Source: Meiothermus sp. (GTDB lineage: Bacteria > Deinococcota > Deinococci > Deinococcales > Thermaceae). Taken from it: DNA of 64,000 bases. The first letter of the stretch is position 1, and every line of letters begins with the position of its first letter. Made by a program: the position numbers and the translations under genes. Below the pieces are notes generated by a model. The model was not told where the DNA came from, searched no databases, and saw nothing but the letters and a program-made list of their open reading frames with translations. Location of the stretch: NCBI RefSeq assembly GCF_026004055.1, contig NZ_BPIJ01000003.1, forward strand, positions 344,406 to 408,405, written 5' to 3'. Shown in pieces: positions 10,434 through 19,842 of the stretch.

Positions 10434-12491
10434 TCATTTGTTTCCTCGGTAAACCAGCAAAAACCACAGCAACAGATGAAACCCCAGGGCCACACCCGCC
10501 AGCACAACTCCCCAGGGGTTGCCCAGACCCCACAGCCACAGGCCGCCTGCAACGGCCAGCAAGACCATCAGGCCCCAGCCCTGGCTGTAGGTGGGACTAC
10601 CCGGAAAAAACAGTTGTACCCCCCGTCGCCAGGCCAGGTGGCCGTCTACACCCTGGGGCCGGGGAAGGAAGAAGCATAGCAAGTGGTAAAGCGTGAACAG
10701 CAGAATTGCGATGGCAATGACCCAGGCCCACAGTGGACTGGGCCAGATGGGGAGGTCGCGCCAGGCCGCCAAAAAGTCGGTACTGAGCCCTTGCAACCCG
10801 CTCAAGCCCACCGTGGCCGCGATGATGCGGGGGGTCGGCACAGCCTCGCGCACCACCCCGGCCTCGCGGTAAACCGCAGTCCATAAATCGCCGCCGAGGC
10901 CCAACGCCTCCCGCACGACTGCCGAGGATGGAGCCCTTCGGAAGGCCTGAGCCAGGGCCTCGGGTGTGCCGCGCCCTATCAAGACATACGTCCAGGGTGG
11001 GGCCACCTCGTAGAGTCGCTGGGCCTCGAGAGGGTTTTCTTTGGCCAGGGCATAGGCCAGGAGGCCCCGCAGAGGCGCGGTGTTGGCGAAGCTGCGCAGG
11101 GTTTCCTGGGCCGCGCTCGAGCGCAGGGTACCCCGGGTTAGGCTATCCTGGGCGATGAGCGCCTCGGAGCGGGCCATAAAACCCCAGCCGAGCAGAGCCA
11201 GCGCAACCAGCAAAAATAAAAAGAGCAACACGGTGCGTTCCCCCACCGTTGTATAGGCCAGCACGCTGTGGCGCAGGCGCAGCAACGGATGCCGGAACCA
11301 GCCCGCCAGCCAGCCGCCACTGGGCCGCACCCCGCGCAACTGGGCAGGCAGATACATCAGGGTCAGGTACAGCAACATCAGGCCATAAAGCCCCAGCAGC
11401 CCCCAGGTAGCCGCGGCCATATTGGCCGAGGTAAGGGGGTTCTGCCAGCTTGCGACCTGGCGCAAGGCCTCGCGGTAGCACTGCCCTAAGTCGGGACGCC
11501 CCTGGGCCTCGAGCCAGCCCACCTGCTCCCAAAGCATGGCCTTGGCGCCGGGCACCTGGGGCAGGTACTTGAGAAAAAACTCCGACCAGACCCGGCTTTG
11601 CTCGAGCCCCTGGTTGCGCGCAGCCCGTATCTGCAGGAGCCAGGGCTCCAGCCACTGCATTACCCCCGGGCCCCAGGCCAGTTCGGGGCGGTGGCCGCGT
11701 TGCAGCAGGTCTCGCCCCACGGCCTCGAGGTCGGCGGGGCCGATGCTCCCAACCGGGCGGCTAAAGTAGTACCAGTAGGGGCGGTTGGCTTCGGGGCTCT
11801 GGTCTAGCTCGGAGCTTCCTGCTGCGCTTAGCGTTTCAAAGTATTCCCGAATTACGGCCAGGCTTTCCCACTTGCCCTCGAAGGGCTTGCCCGCAAAGGC
11901 CCCCAGACCCAGCCGCCGTCCATCCTCGAGCACCACCGTTAGCTCGGTATCGGCGTCCAAGGCCCGCACATCCCCCGGCGGGTAGTGTTGGGCCACCACC
12001 CTGGGGTTTTGCAGGTCTATTTCCAGCACCAGCGGCCCCCGGGCCACAAAAGCCCGCTGCCCCAGCAACTTGGGCCCGATCCACTCCCCTTTGAGCGGTA
12101 GCTTCCAGGTGCCCAGCGTCAGCCCCTCGGGCCCCAGGGTTGGGGGTGCCGTTTCGGGCCGGGCAGGGGTTGGTAGGGCGGGACGGGGCTGCGGTGAGGG
12201 TGTGGAGGCTTGCACCCTAGTTTGTGCCTCCACCGTGCGCTCCCCTACCTGAATGCTGAACTTGTACACCCCTGCGGCTGTGGGCGTCCAAGCGGTGGCT
12301 AGGTTGCCATTGAAGGTCTCGAGGTCCACTTCAGTTGTGGCAGCCGCCGAGGCAATCTTGAGGGTATAGCGGCCGGGAGGAAAGTCCGCTCCGCGAATCT
12401 CCAAAGGCTGTCCTACCGGGGCTTCGGGCGGCACCGTCAGGCTTTGAGCCAGCGCCAGCCCCCCCCACAAAACTCCCACTATCCATCGCAT
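10434..12491 (-). CDS. Large multi-domain membrane protein of unknown function
   Basis: 685 residues. An N-terminal signal sequence (MRWIVGVLWGGLALAQ) precedes a short beta-rich Ig/filamin-like domain (residues about 18-95), a Pro-rich linker (about 95-120) and a soluble region to about 345. Hydrophobic segments follow near residues 355-385, 425-450, 570-595, 625-645 and 650-680. An Ala/Leu-rich helical stretch between the membrane segments looks repeat-like. I recognise no catalytic motif. It stands alone between the DapA-like gene and the divergent T-box leader. Likely anchored in the inner membrane with a periplasmic N-terminal domain. Confidence 0.65.
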   Translation of the reverse strand: MRWIVGVLWGGLALAQSLTVPPEAPVGQPLEIRGADFPPGRYTLKIASAAATTEVDLETFNGNLATAWTPTAAGVYKFSIQVGERTVEAQTRVQASTPSPQPRPALPTPARPETAPPTLGPEGLTLGTWKLPLKGEWIGPKLLGQRAFVARGPLVLEIDLQNPRVVAQHYPPGDVRALDADTELTVVLEDGRRLGLGAFAGKPFEGKWESLAVIREYFETLSAAGSSELDQSPEANRPYWYYFSRPVGSIGPADLEAVGRDLLQRGHRPELAWGPGVMQWLEPWLLQIRAARNQGLEQSRVWSEFFLKYLPQVPGAKAMLWEQVGWLEAQGRPDLGQCYREALRQVASWQNPLTSANMAAATWGLLGLYGLMLLYLTLMYLPAQLRGVRPSGGWLAGWFRHPLLRLRHSVLAYTTVGERTVLLFLFLLVALALLGWGFMARSEALIAQDSLTRGTLRSSAAQETLRSFANTAPLRGLLAYALAKENPLEAQRLYEVAPPWTYVLIGRGTPEALAQAFRRAPSSAVVREALGLGGDLWTAVYREAGVVREAVPTPRIIAATVGLSGLQGLSTDFLAAWRDLPIWPSPLWAWVIAIAILLFTLYHLLCFFLPRPQGVDGHLAWRRGVQLFFPGSPTYSQGWGLMVLLAVAGGLWLWGLGNPWGVVLAGVALGFHLLLWFLLVYRGNK

Positions 12492-12681
12492 ACCGCCATT
12501 TTATTCCACACTCAGATAGCGCACTAAAAGCCATTCCAGTGGTGGCCACTACAAACAGCCCAATCGCAACCGCAATCCCGCTGGGCAGATGGTCTAGAAC
12601 CGGTTTGGAGTCAATCTTTCGCTTGTGGGAAAGGGATATAGGCACCTCCAACGCAACGCGGCTTTGTTGTATTCTGTATAG
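12492..12681. other. Intergenic region upstream of the T-box leader
   Basis: About 190 bp between the membrane-protein start and the T-box. It must hold the promoter of the T-box transcript. A -10-like TATTCT lies at 12670-12675, but no good -35 was found. Nothing else is recognised. Confidence 0.4.
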
Positions 12682-12951
12682 GCGCCGACCGGGAGGAGTA
12701 GGTTTGTTGCGCCCCCAGAGAGGATGCCCCTTTGGCTGAGAGGGCATCTGGATACCGCAGAAACCGAACGTCGCCCGCGAGCTTGCAGGAAGAAACCCCC
12801 TGGGCGTAGAGCCTGCCGGGAGTGCCCGTTACAGCACCTTTGAGCGCCGATGGTGGCCGCGGGTTCTGATTGCTAGACCCCATCGGAAGCGCGGTGGTAC
12901 CACGGGGAAGCCCCTCGTCCGTGCAGCAAAGTCTGCACGGACGTTTTTATC
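12682..12951 (+). ncRNA. T-box riboswitch leader, predicted tRNA-Val specific
   Basis: Long structured leader ahead of the Nudix and valS genes. Visible landmarks are AGAGAG and GGCTGAGAGG (stem I distal motifs, about 12718-12744), GAACGTCGCC with a candidate specifier GTC (Val) at 12770-12772, a stem III-like GCCGGGAGTGCCCGTTA (about 12814-12830), the T-box core GCGGTGGTACCACGG (12891-12905) whose TGGT bulge matches an ACCA tRNA end, and a terminal hairpin with a U-tract. Uncharged tRNA-Val should stabilise the antiterminator. The class is clear; specifier placement is by inspection and agrees with valS downstream. Confidence 0.88.
12917..12948 (+). terminator. T-box intrinsic terminator
   Basis: GTCCGTGCAG, a six-base loop and CTGCACGGAC form a 10-bp stem followed by G and five T residues. 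It is the regulated terminator of the T-box leader, 15 bases before the Nudix start. Confidence 0.9.
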
Positions 12952-12963
12952 GGGAGGTGAGGG

Positions 12964-13401
12964 ATGGAGCAAAAAGCAGTGGTCTATATCACCAAGGGCG
13001 ACCACCTCTATGTGTTTCGCCATACAGACCCAGAGCCGGGCTTCCAAGTACCCAAAGGAAGCATCCAACCAGGGGAAACACCGCTACAAGCTGCCATACG
13101 CGAAGCCTACGAGGAATCGGGATTACGCTTGGAACACCTGCATTTTCTGGGTGAGGTCAAGATGACCGAGGCTCCCTGGCAAGACGAACACTGGCACGTA
13201 TTCTGGGCCGAGGTTCCCAAAGATACACCCGAGACCTTCGAGCACCAGGTCACCGGCGGGGGCAAGGATCACCAGATGACCTTTTTCTACTCGCTCACCC
13301 CCCTGGCGGCTCCCATGCTGGACTGGAATATGGGCGTGCTTTTGCACCTCATTCCGGGTAAAACTACGCCAGCGTGCGTAGCACCCGAGGAGGCGCCCTG
13401 A
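12964..13401 (+). CDS. Nudix hydrolase (MutT / Ap4A hydrolase type)
   Basis: 145-residue nucleoside-diphosphate-linked hydrolase. The complete Nudix box is present (G, five residues, E, seven residues, REAYEESGL; about residues 37-59, SIQPGETPLQAAIREAYEES). GGGAGGTGAGGG before ATG 12964 is a strong ribosome-binding site. It is the first gene after the T-box and 171 bp before valS, so it is probably co-regulated with valS. Since aminoacyl-tRNA synthetases produce Ap4A as a by-product, an Ap4A-type substrate is an attractive inference. The substrate is not visible from sequence. Confidence 0.88.
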   Translation: MEQKAVVYITKGDHLYVFRHTDPEPGFQVPKGSIQPGETPLQAAIREAYEESGLRLEHLHFLGEVKMTEAPWQDEHWHVFWAEVPKDTPETFEHQVTGGGKDHQMTFFYSLTPLAAPMLDWNMGVLLHLIPGKTTPACVAPEEAP

Positions 13402-13405
13402 GTGA

Positions 13406-13529
13406 TACCAGATTCGGTTAGTTCGTCACCGAATGGTGACGAACTAACCCGACCGAAGGGAGTGCTCTAGGATTCAAAAAGATAGCCTCTGGGTTTTTGG
13501 TTTTGAAGAGTATCTTTTTGAATCCGGTA
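13406..13529. repeat. R1 palindromic repeat, copy a
   Basis: 124-bp element with imperfect terminal inverted repeats (TACCAGATTCGG / GAATCCGGTA), flanked on both sides by TGA. It contains two strong hairpins: TTAGTTCGTCACC pairing with GGTGACGAACTAA, and GATTCAAAAAGATA pairing with TATCTTTTTGAATC. It begins 4 bp after the Nudix stop. Relatives are at 27259, 43382 and 59749. Confidence 0.85.
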
Positions 13530-13572
13530 TGAGATTCCTCATGAGCTACTACCCCACCACCGAGGTGAAAGA

Positions 13573-16200
13573 ATGACCGAACCCAGAGAACTCCCCAAAA
13601 CCTACGATCCCCAAACTGTAGAGCCCCGCTGGGCCCAGGAATGGGCCAGCAACCCGCTCAAGCCCGAGCTGAACGCAGGAAAGGGCAAAGGCCCCTTCAC
13701 CATCGTGATTCCGCCCCCCAACGTGACCGGGAACCTGCACCTGGGCCACGCCCTGGACAACACCATCATCGACACCCTCATCCGCTTCAAGCGCATGCAG
13801 GGCTACGAGGCCCTGTACCTGCCCGGCACCGACCACGCCGGCATTACCACTCAGGTTCTGGTAGAACGGGAGCTGGCCCAGGAGGGGCTCTCCCGCCACG
13901 ACCTGGGGCGCGAGAAGTTTTTGGAACGGGTCTGGGCCTTCAAGGAAAAGAACGGCGGAACCATCCTGCACCAGCTCCGGCGCATTGGGGCCTCGTGCGA
14001 CTGGAGCCGGGAGCGCTTTACCCTGGACGAGGGGCTTTCCCGGGCGGTGCGCCGCAGCTTTGTGGAGTACTACCACCAGGGCCTGGCCTACCGGGGTAAG
14101 CGCATCGTGAACTGGGATCCGGTTGCGCAGACGGTGCTTTCCGACCTCGAGGTCAACGTGGAGCCCACCCCCGGCAAGCTCTACACCCTGGCCTATCCGC
14201 TGGAGAAGGGCGGGGAGATTCAGATTGCCACCGTGCGCCCCGAGACCATCTTCGCCGACGTGGCCATTGCGGTGAACCCCGCCGATGAGCGCTACCGGCA
14301 CCTCTTGGGCCAGAAGGCCCGCATTCCCCTCACCGAGCGCTATATTCCCATCATCGCCGACGAGGCGGTGCTGATGGACTTTGGCACCGGGGCCCTCAAG
14401 ATTACACCGGCCCACGACCCCACCGACTTTGAGATTGGCACCCGGCACAACCTGGAGATGCCCAGCGTGATTGACCTGGAGGGCCGCCTTACCGGGGAGC
14501 TGGTTCCTGAGCGCTTTAGGGGATTGGAGCGCTTCCAGGCCCGTCGGGCGGTGGTGCAGGCCCTGGAAGAGGCCGGCCACATCCGCGAAATCCGGGACTA
14601 CACCATCGCCCTGGGCTACTCCGACCGCACTAAGGCCCCGGTGGAGCCCATGCTCCTAGAGCAGTGGTTTGTGCGCATGAAGCCGGTGGCCGAGAAGGTG
14701 CTCGAGGGCTTGGACAGGGGCGAGATGCGCTACGTGCCGGAGCGCTGGGAAAAGGTAAGCCGCGACTGGCTCCAGAACATCCGGGACTGGGCTGTCGCCC
14801 GGCAGCTTTGGTGGGGCCACCAGATACCGGCCTGGTACGACGAAGAGGGCAACGTCTACGTGCCCGACCCGGCAAACCCCGACCTCGACTGTGACCAAGA
14901 CCCCCGCTACGCCCACTTGAAGCTCCGGCGCGACCCGGATGTGTTCGATACCTGGTTCAGCTCGGCCCTGTGGCCCTTCTCCACCCTGGGCTGGCCGGAC
15001 GAGACGGAAGACTACAAGAAGTTCTACCCCACCGATGTGTTGGTGACGGGCTACGACATCCTCTTTTTCTGGGTGGCCCGGATGCAGATGTCGGGCTACC
15101 AGTTCACCGGGCGGGCCCCCTTCCACACCATCGTGCTGCACGGGCTGTACCTAGACGCCAAGGGCCAGAAGATGTCCAAGAGCAAGGGCAACGGCATTGA
15201 CCCGCTCGAGCTCATTGACAAGTACGGGGCCGACGCCTGCCGCTTCGCCTGGGACTACCTGGCCACCGGCGGGCAGGATATCCGCCACGACGAACGCCGC
15301 TATGAGCAGGGGCGCAACTTCGCCAACAAGCTCTACAACGCGGCCCGCTTCGTGCTGATGCAACGCAGCCCGGAGGGCTCTTCGGCCGGCCACGAGCTAC
15401 AGGCCACAAGCCACTCCCCCACCCTGGCCGACCGCTGGATGGCTTCCAGGTTGAACCGCGGCATCGCCGAGATTACCGAGGCCTACGAAGCATTCGACCT
15501 GGGCCGGGCCGCCCGGCTGGTCTACGAGCTGGTCTGGAGCGAGTTTTGCGACTGGTACCTGGAGGCCGCCAAACCCGCGCTGCGGGAGGGCAACCAGGCC
15601 ACCCGCCAAACCCTGGAATCTACCCTGGCCACGCTGCTCAAACTGCTGCACCCCATCATGCCCTTCATTACCTCCGAGCTTTACCAGGCCCTCACCGGTG
15701 AGGCCAAACAACTGGCCCTGCAGGACTGGCCCGCCCCAGGGGCGCGCGACCTCGAGGCCGAAAAAGCCTTCGAGGCCCTGCAAGAAACCATCACCGCCAC
15801 CCGCAACCTGCGGGCCGAACTGGGCATCCCCCCCCAGCAAGCCATTGCCGTGCAGTTGGAAGGGCCCGGGGCCCGGCTGGTAATGGAAAACCTAGCCCTG
15901 TTTCGCTTTTTGGGCAAGGCCGATGCATCGCTCGGAACCCCCGACAAAGCCATTGCCCAGGTGACCCCCAGCACCACCGTCTACCTTCAGCCCGAGGGCG
16001 ACCTGAGCAGTTTTCTGGAACGGCAAAAGAAGCGGCTGGCCGAGTTGGAAAAACAGGTCGAACAGGGGCAGAAAAAACTGGCCAACCCTGGCTTTGTGGA
16101 GCGGGCCGACCCCGCGGTGGTGCAGGCCGAGCGGGAGCGGCTGGCCGAGAATCTGGCCCAACTCGAGCGCATCCGGCAGAACCTGGCGCGGCTGGGGTAA
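13573..16200 (+). CDS. valS: Valyl-tRNA synthetase
   Basis: Charges tRNA-Val; class I synthetase of 875 residues, normal for bacterial ValRS. HLGH (residues 56-59, in PPPNVTGNLHLGHALDN), the KMSKS loop (about residue 533) and a C-terminal coiled-coil arm (last 70 residues, rich in Leu, Glu, Arg and Gln) are all present. GAGGTGAAAG precedes the ATG. It lies behind a T-box leader and a Nudix gene, with repeat R1a in the 171-bp gap; read-through from the T-box is the expected mode of expression. Confidence 0.97.
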   Translation: MTEPRELPKTYDPQTVEPRWAQEWASNPLKPELNAGKGKGPFTIVIPPPNVTGNLHLGHALDNTIIDTLIRFKRMQGYEALYLPGTDHAGITTQVLVERELAQEGLSRHDLGREKFLERVWAFKEKNGGTILHQLRRIGASCDWSRERFTLDEGLSRAVRRSFVEYYHQGLAYRGKRIVNWDPVAQTVLSDLEVNVEPTPGKLYTLAYPLEKGGEIQIATVRPETIFADVAIAVNPADERYRHLLGQKARIPLTERYIPIIADEAVLMDFGTGALKITPAHDPTDFEIGTRHNLEMPSVIDLEGRLTGELVPERFRGLERFQARRAVVQALEEAGHIREIRDYTIALGYSDRTKAPVEPMLLEQWFVRMKPVAEKVLEGLDRGEMRYVPERWEKVSRDWLQNIRDWAVARQLWWGHQIPAWYDEEGNVYVPDPANPDLDCDQDPRYAHLKLRRDPDVFDTWFSSALWPFSTLGWPDETEDYKKFYPTDVLVTGYDILFFWVARMQMSGYQFTGRAPFHTIVLHGLYLDAKGQKMSKSKGNGIDPLELIDKYGADACRFAWDYLATGGQDIRHDERRYEQGRNFANKLYNAARFVLMQRSPEGSSAGHELQATSHSPTLADRWMASRLNRGIAEITEAYEAFDLGRAARLVYELVWSEFCDWYLEAAKPALREGNQATRQTLESTLATLLKLLHPIMPFITSELYQALTGEAKQLALQDWPAPGARDLEAEKAFEALQETITATRNLRAELGIPPQQAIAVQLEGPGARLVMENLALFRFLGKADASLGTPDKAIAQVTPSTTVYLQPEGDLSSFLERQKKRLAELEKQVEQGQKKLANPGFVERADPAVVQAERERLAENLAQLERIRQNLARLG

Positions 16201-16240
16201 CACGGCATCCTGCCCACAACCTTGCGGTAAGATGCCCTGA

Positions 16241-16888
16241 ATGAAGCCGGTCTTCCAACTGTCGCACGGAGGCCGTAAGCGGCTCATTGGTCGCTGGAAT
16301 GCGTTGCTTCGCTCTTTGAACCTCGAGCCGGATGCGCATTTTCCCCTGCTTGACGACCTGCTCACCCGCTACGCCGAACCGCAGCGCTTCTATCACAACC
16401 TGGCTCACCTGGAGGCGCTGCTACAGCTCCTACCGGCTAAGCCCCACCTGGAGTTTGCGGTCTGGTTCCACGATGCCGTCTACGACCCCACCCGCAGCGA
16501 CAACGAGACCCAAAGCGCGCTGCTGGCCGAGCAAAACCTGAAGCATCTGGGTGTAGCACCCCTGCTCATTCAGGCTGTGGTACACATCATCCTGGCCACG
16601 CAGAACCACCAGACCGAAGACCCCGAGACGGCCCTCTTTCTGGACGCCGACCTGGCCATTCTGGGGGCCGATGCGAAAATCTACCGGGCCTATGCCCAGG
16701 CCATCCGGCAGGAGTATGCCTGGGTTCCCGAGGCGCTGTTTAGGGAGCGCCGCGCTCTGGTGCTACAAAAGTTCTTGTCCCGTAAACGCATCTACCAGAC
16801 CGAAGCCTTTGCGCACCTGGAAGCCCCCGCCCGCCAGAACCTGCGGCATGAACTCGAGGCCCTCGCTCAACACACTTCCGAGGGGTAG
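16241..16888 (+). CDS. Predicted metal-dependent HD-superfamily phosphohydrolase
   Basis: 215-residue protein of the family of predicted HD phosphohydrolases related to COG4339. Likely metal ligands are YHNLAHL (about residue 50), the FHDAVYD doublet (about 75) and DADLAILG (about 138). The cellular substrate is unknown; HD proteins often act on nucleotides. The 3' end overlaps the convergent recJ by 22 bp. It follows valS by 41 bp and could be the last gene of that transcript. Confidence 0.82.
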   Translation: MKPVFQLSHGGRKRLIGRWNALLRSLNLEPDAHFPLLDDLLTRYAEPQRFYHNLAHLEALLQLLPAKPHLEFAVWFHDAVYDPTRSDNETQSALLAEQNLKHLGVAPLLIQAVVHIILATQNHQTEDPETALFLDADLAILGADAKIYRAYAQAIRQEYAWVPEALFRERRALVLQKFLSRKRIYQTEAFAHLEAPARQNLRHELEALAQHTSEG

Positions 16889-18834
16889 GCGGCCAGGGCT
16901 TCCCAGTAATGCCCCAAGCTCTCCCCTAGCTCGATAGCCAGGCCCTGCTTGTAGGCCGTCGCCACCCGCCGGCCCAGGGCTCGAGCCAGCGGATCGGGGC
17001 TGCTTTCTAAACCAGCGAGCGCCTTCTCCGAGAGGGCAATCTGAACCTTTCGGGGGTAAGCCGGTACAACCGGCAAACTGAACCAGTAATCGGCCTCCGC
17101 GGGGCTCACCACCGTAGCCCCCCGGCTGATAAACCAGTCGGCCCCCTCTGCGTGCACATATACCCTGGCGCCCTGGGCCACGGCCTGATGAACGGCCTCC
17201 CGGAAGGGCAGCGGGATGGCCCATGCCGCCTTCAGATCGAACCCCGGCCCGGGGGTCGGGCGGTAGGCCGCTGCCCGGAGCTCGAGGGTGCGTTCGCCGT
17301 TCCACTCGTTCAGCACCAGGCTGGCCGCCAGGTCGAGTTCGTCCGGTAGGTTCTCGCCGTTATCCCGCCACTTGACCACCCGCAAGCCGTTCAGGCGAAA
17401 CGACAGATGCCTGCCCTCGCCCATCATCCGCACCTGCTCCGGCTTGCCCCGCAAGAAAAACAAGGGTTCGGGGTTGCCCTCGCCCAGCGGCTCGAGCTGT
17501 TGCAACGCCTGATGCAGCGCGGCCAAGTCTTCGCCATCCAGCCAGCCGTCCAGCCAGATTTCCGGTACCGGCGGGGGGAACTGGGCAGCGTAGCGGTGAA
17601 TGGCCTGGGTAAAGGCGGGGATCGCTTCTTCGTCGATGGCAAAACCCGCCGCCTGGGCATGGCCGCCAAAACGCTTGAGGTAGGGAGCTGCATAGCGCAA
17701 AGCCCCCACCGCGCTAATGCCCGGCGTCGAGCGCACCGAGCCCTTGCCGTCGGCAATGATGAAAACCGGTTTGTAGTAGCGCTCGAGCACCCGGCTGGCC
17801 ACAATGCCCATCACCCCGGGATGCCCTTGGGCATCGTGAATGACCAGCGCCGGCTGACTGGGGTCAAGGGTAGGCCAGATGCGCTGTAGCATCGCCTCCT
17901 CGATGCGCTGACGCTGCAGATTAAGCCGGGTGAGGTGCTCGGCCAGCGGGCGGGCCTGGAGCAGATCCTGGGTGGTGAGAAGTTGCAGCGCCACCTCGGC
18001 CTCGCCCAGCCTCGAGGCGGCGTTGATGCGCGGCGCGATGCGAAAGGCGATCTCGCTGGCGCTGAACTCGCGGCAGTGCTCGGCGGCCAGCACCTTCAGG
18101 CCCAGGTGGGCCGAATCGCGCAGACGGCGCAACCCTTCCTGCACCAGGGCTCGGTTGAAGCCCTGCAAGGGGGCCACATCGCCCACCGTGCCGATGGCGG
18201 CTAGGTCGGCGTATTCCAGCGGCGGCTCCCGCCCCAGCAGCTTGTAGACCTGCCACAAAAGCAAGAAAGCCACCCCCGAACCGGTGGGATGGGCCTGGCC
18301 TTGAAGCCGGGGCGAAAGCGCCGGATGCACAATCAGGCCCGGCGGGGGGGTAGCGCCCGGTGAGTGGTGGTCGGTTACCAGCACCGAAACCCCGTTCTCT
18401 ACCAGTTCCTTGAGCTCGGCGTGGTTGGTAATGCCGCAGTCCACGGTGATGAAGAGGTCGCAGGCTTCCAGGTGCTCCGGCACCCGATCCATCAAGACCC
18501 CGTAGCCCTCGCCCAGGCGGTGGGGAATAAAGGCATGAATGTCGGCCCCCAGCCGGCCCAGGCCGTTCAGCAAAACCGCCGTGCCGGTGAGGCCGTCGGC
18601 GTCGTAGTCGCCGTGAACCCGGATACGCTGGCGTTTTTCCAGGGCCTCAATAATCCGTCGGGCGGCCTGCTCGAGCCCCTCGAGGGGCAGCAGCTCCAGT
18701 GGGGGCTCGAGGTCTTCCTTACGATGAAACCCCCGGTTCCAAAGCACCGCTGCGGCCAGGGGCGAGATGCCCAGTTCCTCCACCAGAGGCCGAAGCTTTG
18801 AAACAGGGGGCCATTCGCGGAATTTCCAGATCAT
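16867..18834 (-). CDS. recJ: Single-stranded-DNA-specific exonuclease RecJ
   Basis: 5'-3' exonuclease for recombination and mismatch or base-excision repair. 655 residues with the DHH-family motifs HGDYDADG (residues 74-81) and DHH (155-157), followed by a DHHA1 domain with GGHAQAAGF (about residue 390) and C-terminal OB-fold and extra domains, as in Thermus RecJ. AAGGAGA lies just before ATG 18834. It may be the first gene of a short minus-strand unit converging on the HD gene. Confidence 0.95.
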   Translation of the reverse strand: MIWKFREWPPVSKLRPLVEELGISPLAAAVLWNRGFHRKEDLEPPLELLPLEGLEQAARRIIEALEKRQRIRVHGDYDADGLTGTAVLLNGLGRLGADIHAFIPHRLGEGYGVLMDRVPEHLEACDLFITVDCGITNHAELKELVENGVSVLVTDHHSPGATPPPGLIVHPALSPRLQGQAHPTGSGVAFLLLWQVYKLLGREPPLEYADLAAIGTVGDVAPLQGFNRALVQEGLRRLRDSAHLGLKVLAAEHCREFSASEIAFRIAPRINAASRLGEAEVALQLLTTQDLLQARPLAEHLTRLNLQRQRIEEAMLQRIWPTLDPSQPALVIHDAQGHPGVMGIVASRVLERYYKPVFIIADGKGSVRSTPGISAVGALRYAAPYLKRFGGHAQAAGFAIDEEAIPAFTQAIHRYAAQFPPPVPEIWLDGWLDGEDLAALHQALQQLEPLGEGNPEPLFFLRGKPEQVRMMGEGRHLSFRLNGLRVVKWRDNGENLPDELDLAASLVLNEWNGERTLELRAAAYRPTPGPGFDLKAAWAIPLPFREAVHQAVAQGARVYVHAEGADWFISRGATVVSPAEADYWFSLPVVPAYPRKVQIALSEKALAGLESSPDPLARALGRRVATAYKQGLAIELGESLGHYWEALAAYPSEVC

Positions 18835-18905
18835 CCATGGTCTCCTTAGCAGCGTCGCAAGCTAAAAACCACAAAACAAGGCCCCACTGGCAACAAAGCG
18901 CCTCT

Positions 18906-19217
18906 TCAGGGGATACGGTCGGGGATGACCGGGGTTTCCTCGGGGTGTTGCTTTTTGAGGGCCTCGAGTTCGCTCCGCACCTGGCGCAGCTCCCGGTTGC
19001 GCTTGCTCAGGGCGGTCTGGGCATTCACCCAGCCGGTGAGGACGTACAGGCCCGTTACGCCCAGACCCAGCACAAAAGCCCCCAGCAAAGCAAAAGCCAC
19101 ATGCAGCGGGCCCCAGGGCGTCCCGATTAGCAGCCCGGGTTCCAACAGGTACAAAGCCCAGGTAAGGGCAGCTACCAGGAGCGTGATCAGGAAAGCCAGG
19201 CCATTCAGGACTTTCAT
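18906..19217 (-). CDS. LapA-like small membrane protein
   Basis: 103 residues. Two hydrophobic segments (about 4-24 and 38-60) and a charged C-terminal helix of about 40 residues with coiled-coil character match the LapA/DUF1049 architecture. ATG 19217 gives MKVLNGLAFLITLL; the frame is open further upstream to 19298, but that sequence lacks family character. In other bacteria LapA-type proteins act in envelope assembly; here only the topology is seen. It lies just upstream of recJ on the same strand (gap 71 bp). Confidence 0.7.
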   Translation of the reverse strand: MKVLNGLAFLITLLVAALTWALYLLEPGLLIGTPWGPLHVAFALLGAFVLGLGVTGLYVLTGWVNAQTALSKRNRELRQVRSELEALKKQHPEETPVIPDRIP

Positions 19218-19323
19218 GTTTTGCAGTTTACTCCAGGAGGCCAGGGGCCGCCCAAACGAAGAAAGCTGTGTCGCCTTTCCCACCCATACGCTGGGCATGT
19301 GCTAACGAACTCCGAATCTAGCA

Positions 19324-19351
19324 TTACAGACCCGCTGCGAAGGGGTATAGT
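19324..19351 (+). promoter_or_regulatory. Putative promoter of the 86-residue protein gene
   Basis: -10 TATAGT at 19346-19351 with a -35-like ATTACA/TTACAG about 17 bp upstream. It stands 68 bp before ATG 19419. Confidence 0.45.
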
Positions 19352-19418
19352 TTTTTTCGAGACAAAGCCATCTACCCGAGAGGGGCTGCCCCGCACACCT
19401 GGGCTTGGAGGTACAAAG

Positions 19419-19679
19419 ATGAGCGAGTGGCTGCGCTGGTCGGATCTCGAGGCCCAGATACCCTTCCACGAACTACCCGCCTTCCACCGGGCTTTTCTCA
19501 AACTGCACCGGCCCGAGCTGTCGGCCGATACCCTACCCTTGCGACGGGTGCAGCAATACGTGAACCAAACGCTGCAATCGCTGGCGCTCGAGGGAAAAGC
19601 CCGGCGCGTGGACGAGGATTATGAGGTAAAGCCCGAACTGATCCCTTATTCCTACCGGGCCCTGTGGCACCAAAGCTGA
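19419..19679 (+). CDS. Hypothetical protein, 86 residues
   Basis: Small soluble, probably helical protein (MSEWLRWSDLEAQIPFHELP...). The start ATG 19419 is supported by GGAGG 7 bases upstream and a promoter-like sequence at 19324-19351. The open frame continues upstream to 19221, but that part looks non-coding. No motif recognised; aromatic and Leu/Arg-rich, with predicted amphipathic helices. It is a single gene followed by hemC after 163 bp. Confidence 0.65.
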   Translation: MSEWLRWSDLEAQIPFHELPAFHRAFLKLHRPELSADTLPLRRVQQYVNQTLQSLALEGKARRVDEDYEVKPELIPYSYRALWHQS

Positions 19680-19842
19680 GCACCAAACACAACCCCCGCG
19701 CTCTGCAAAAACCGCTCCTGCACTCCTTCCGAAAACCATTCTCGGATGCTGCGATAGCAGGCGGGCCGGGCAGAATACACCCACCTTTGATACGTCAACT
19801 GCGTTTCAAATCCGACCGTTTCCCGCTAATATATGAGGCGTT

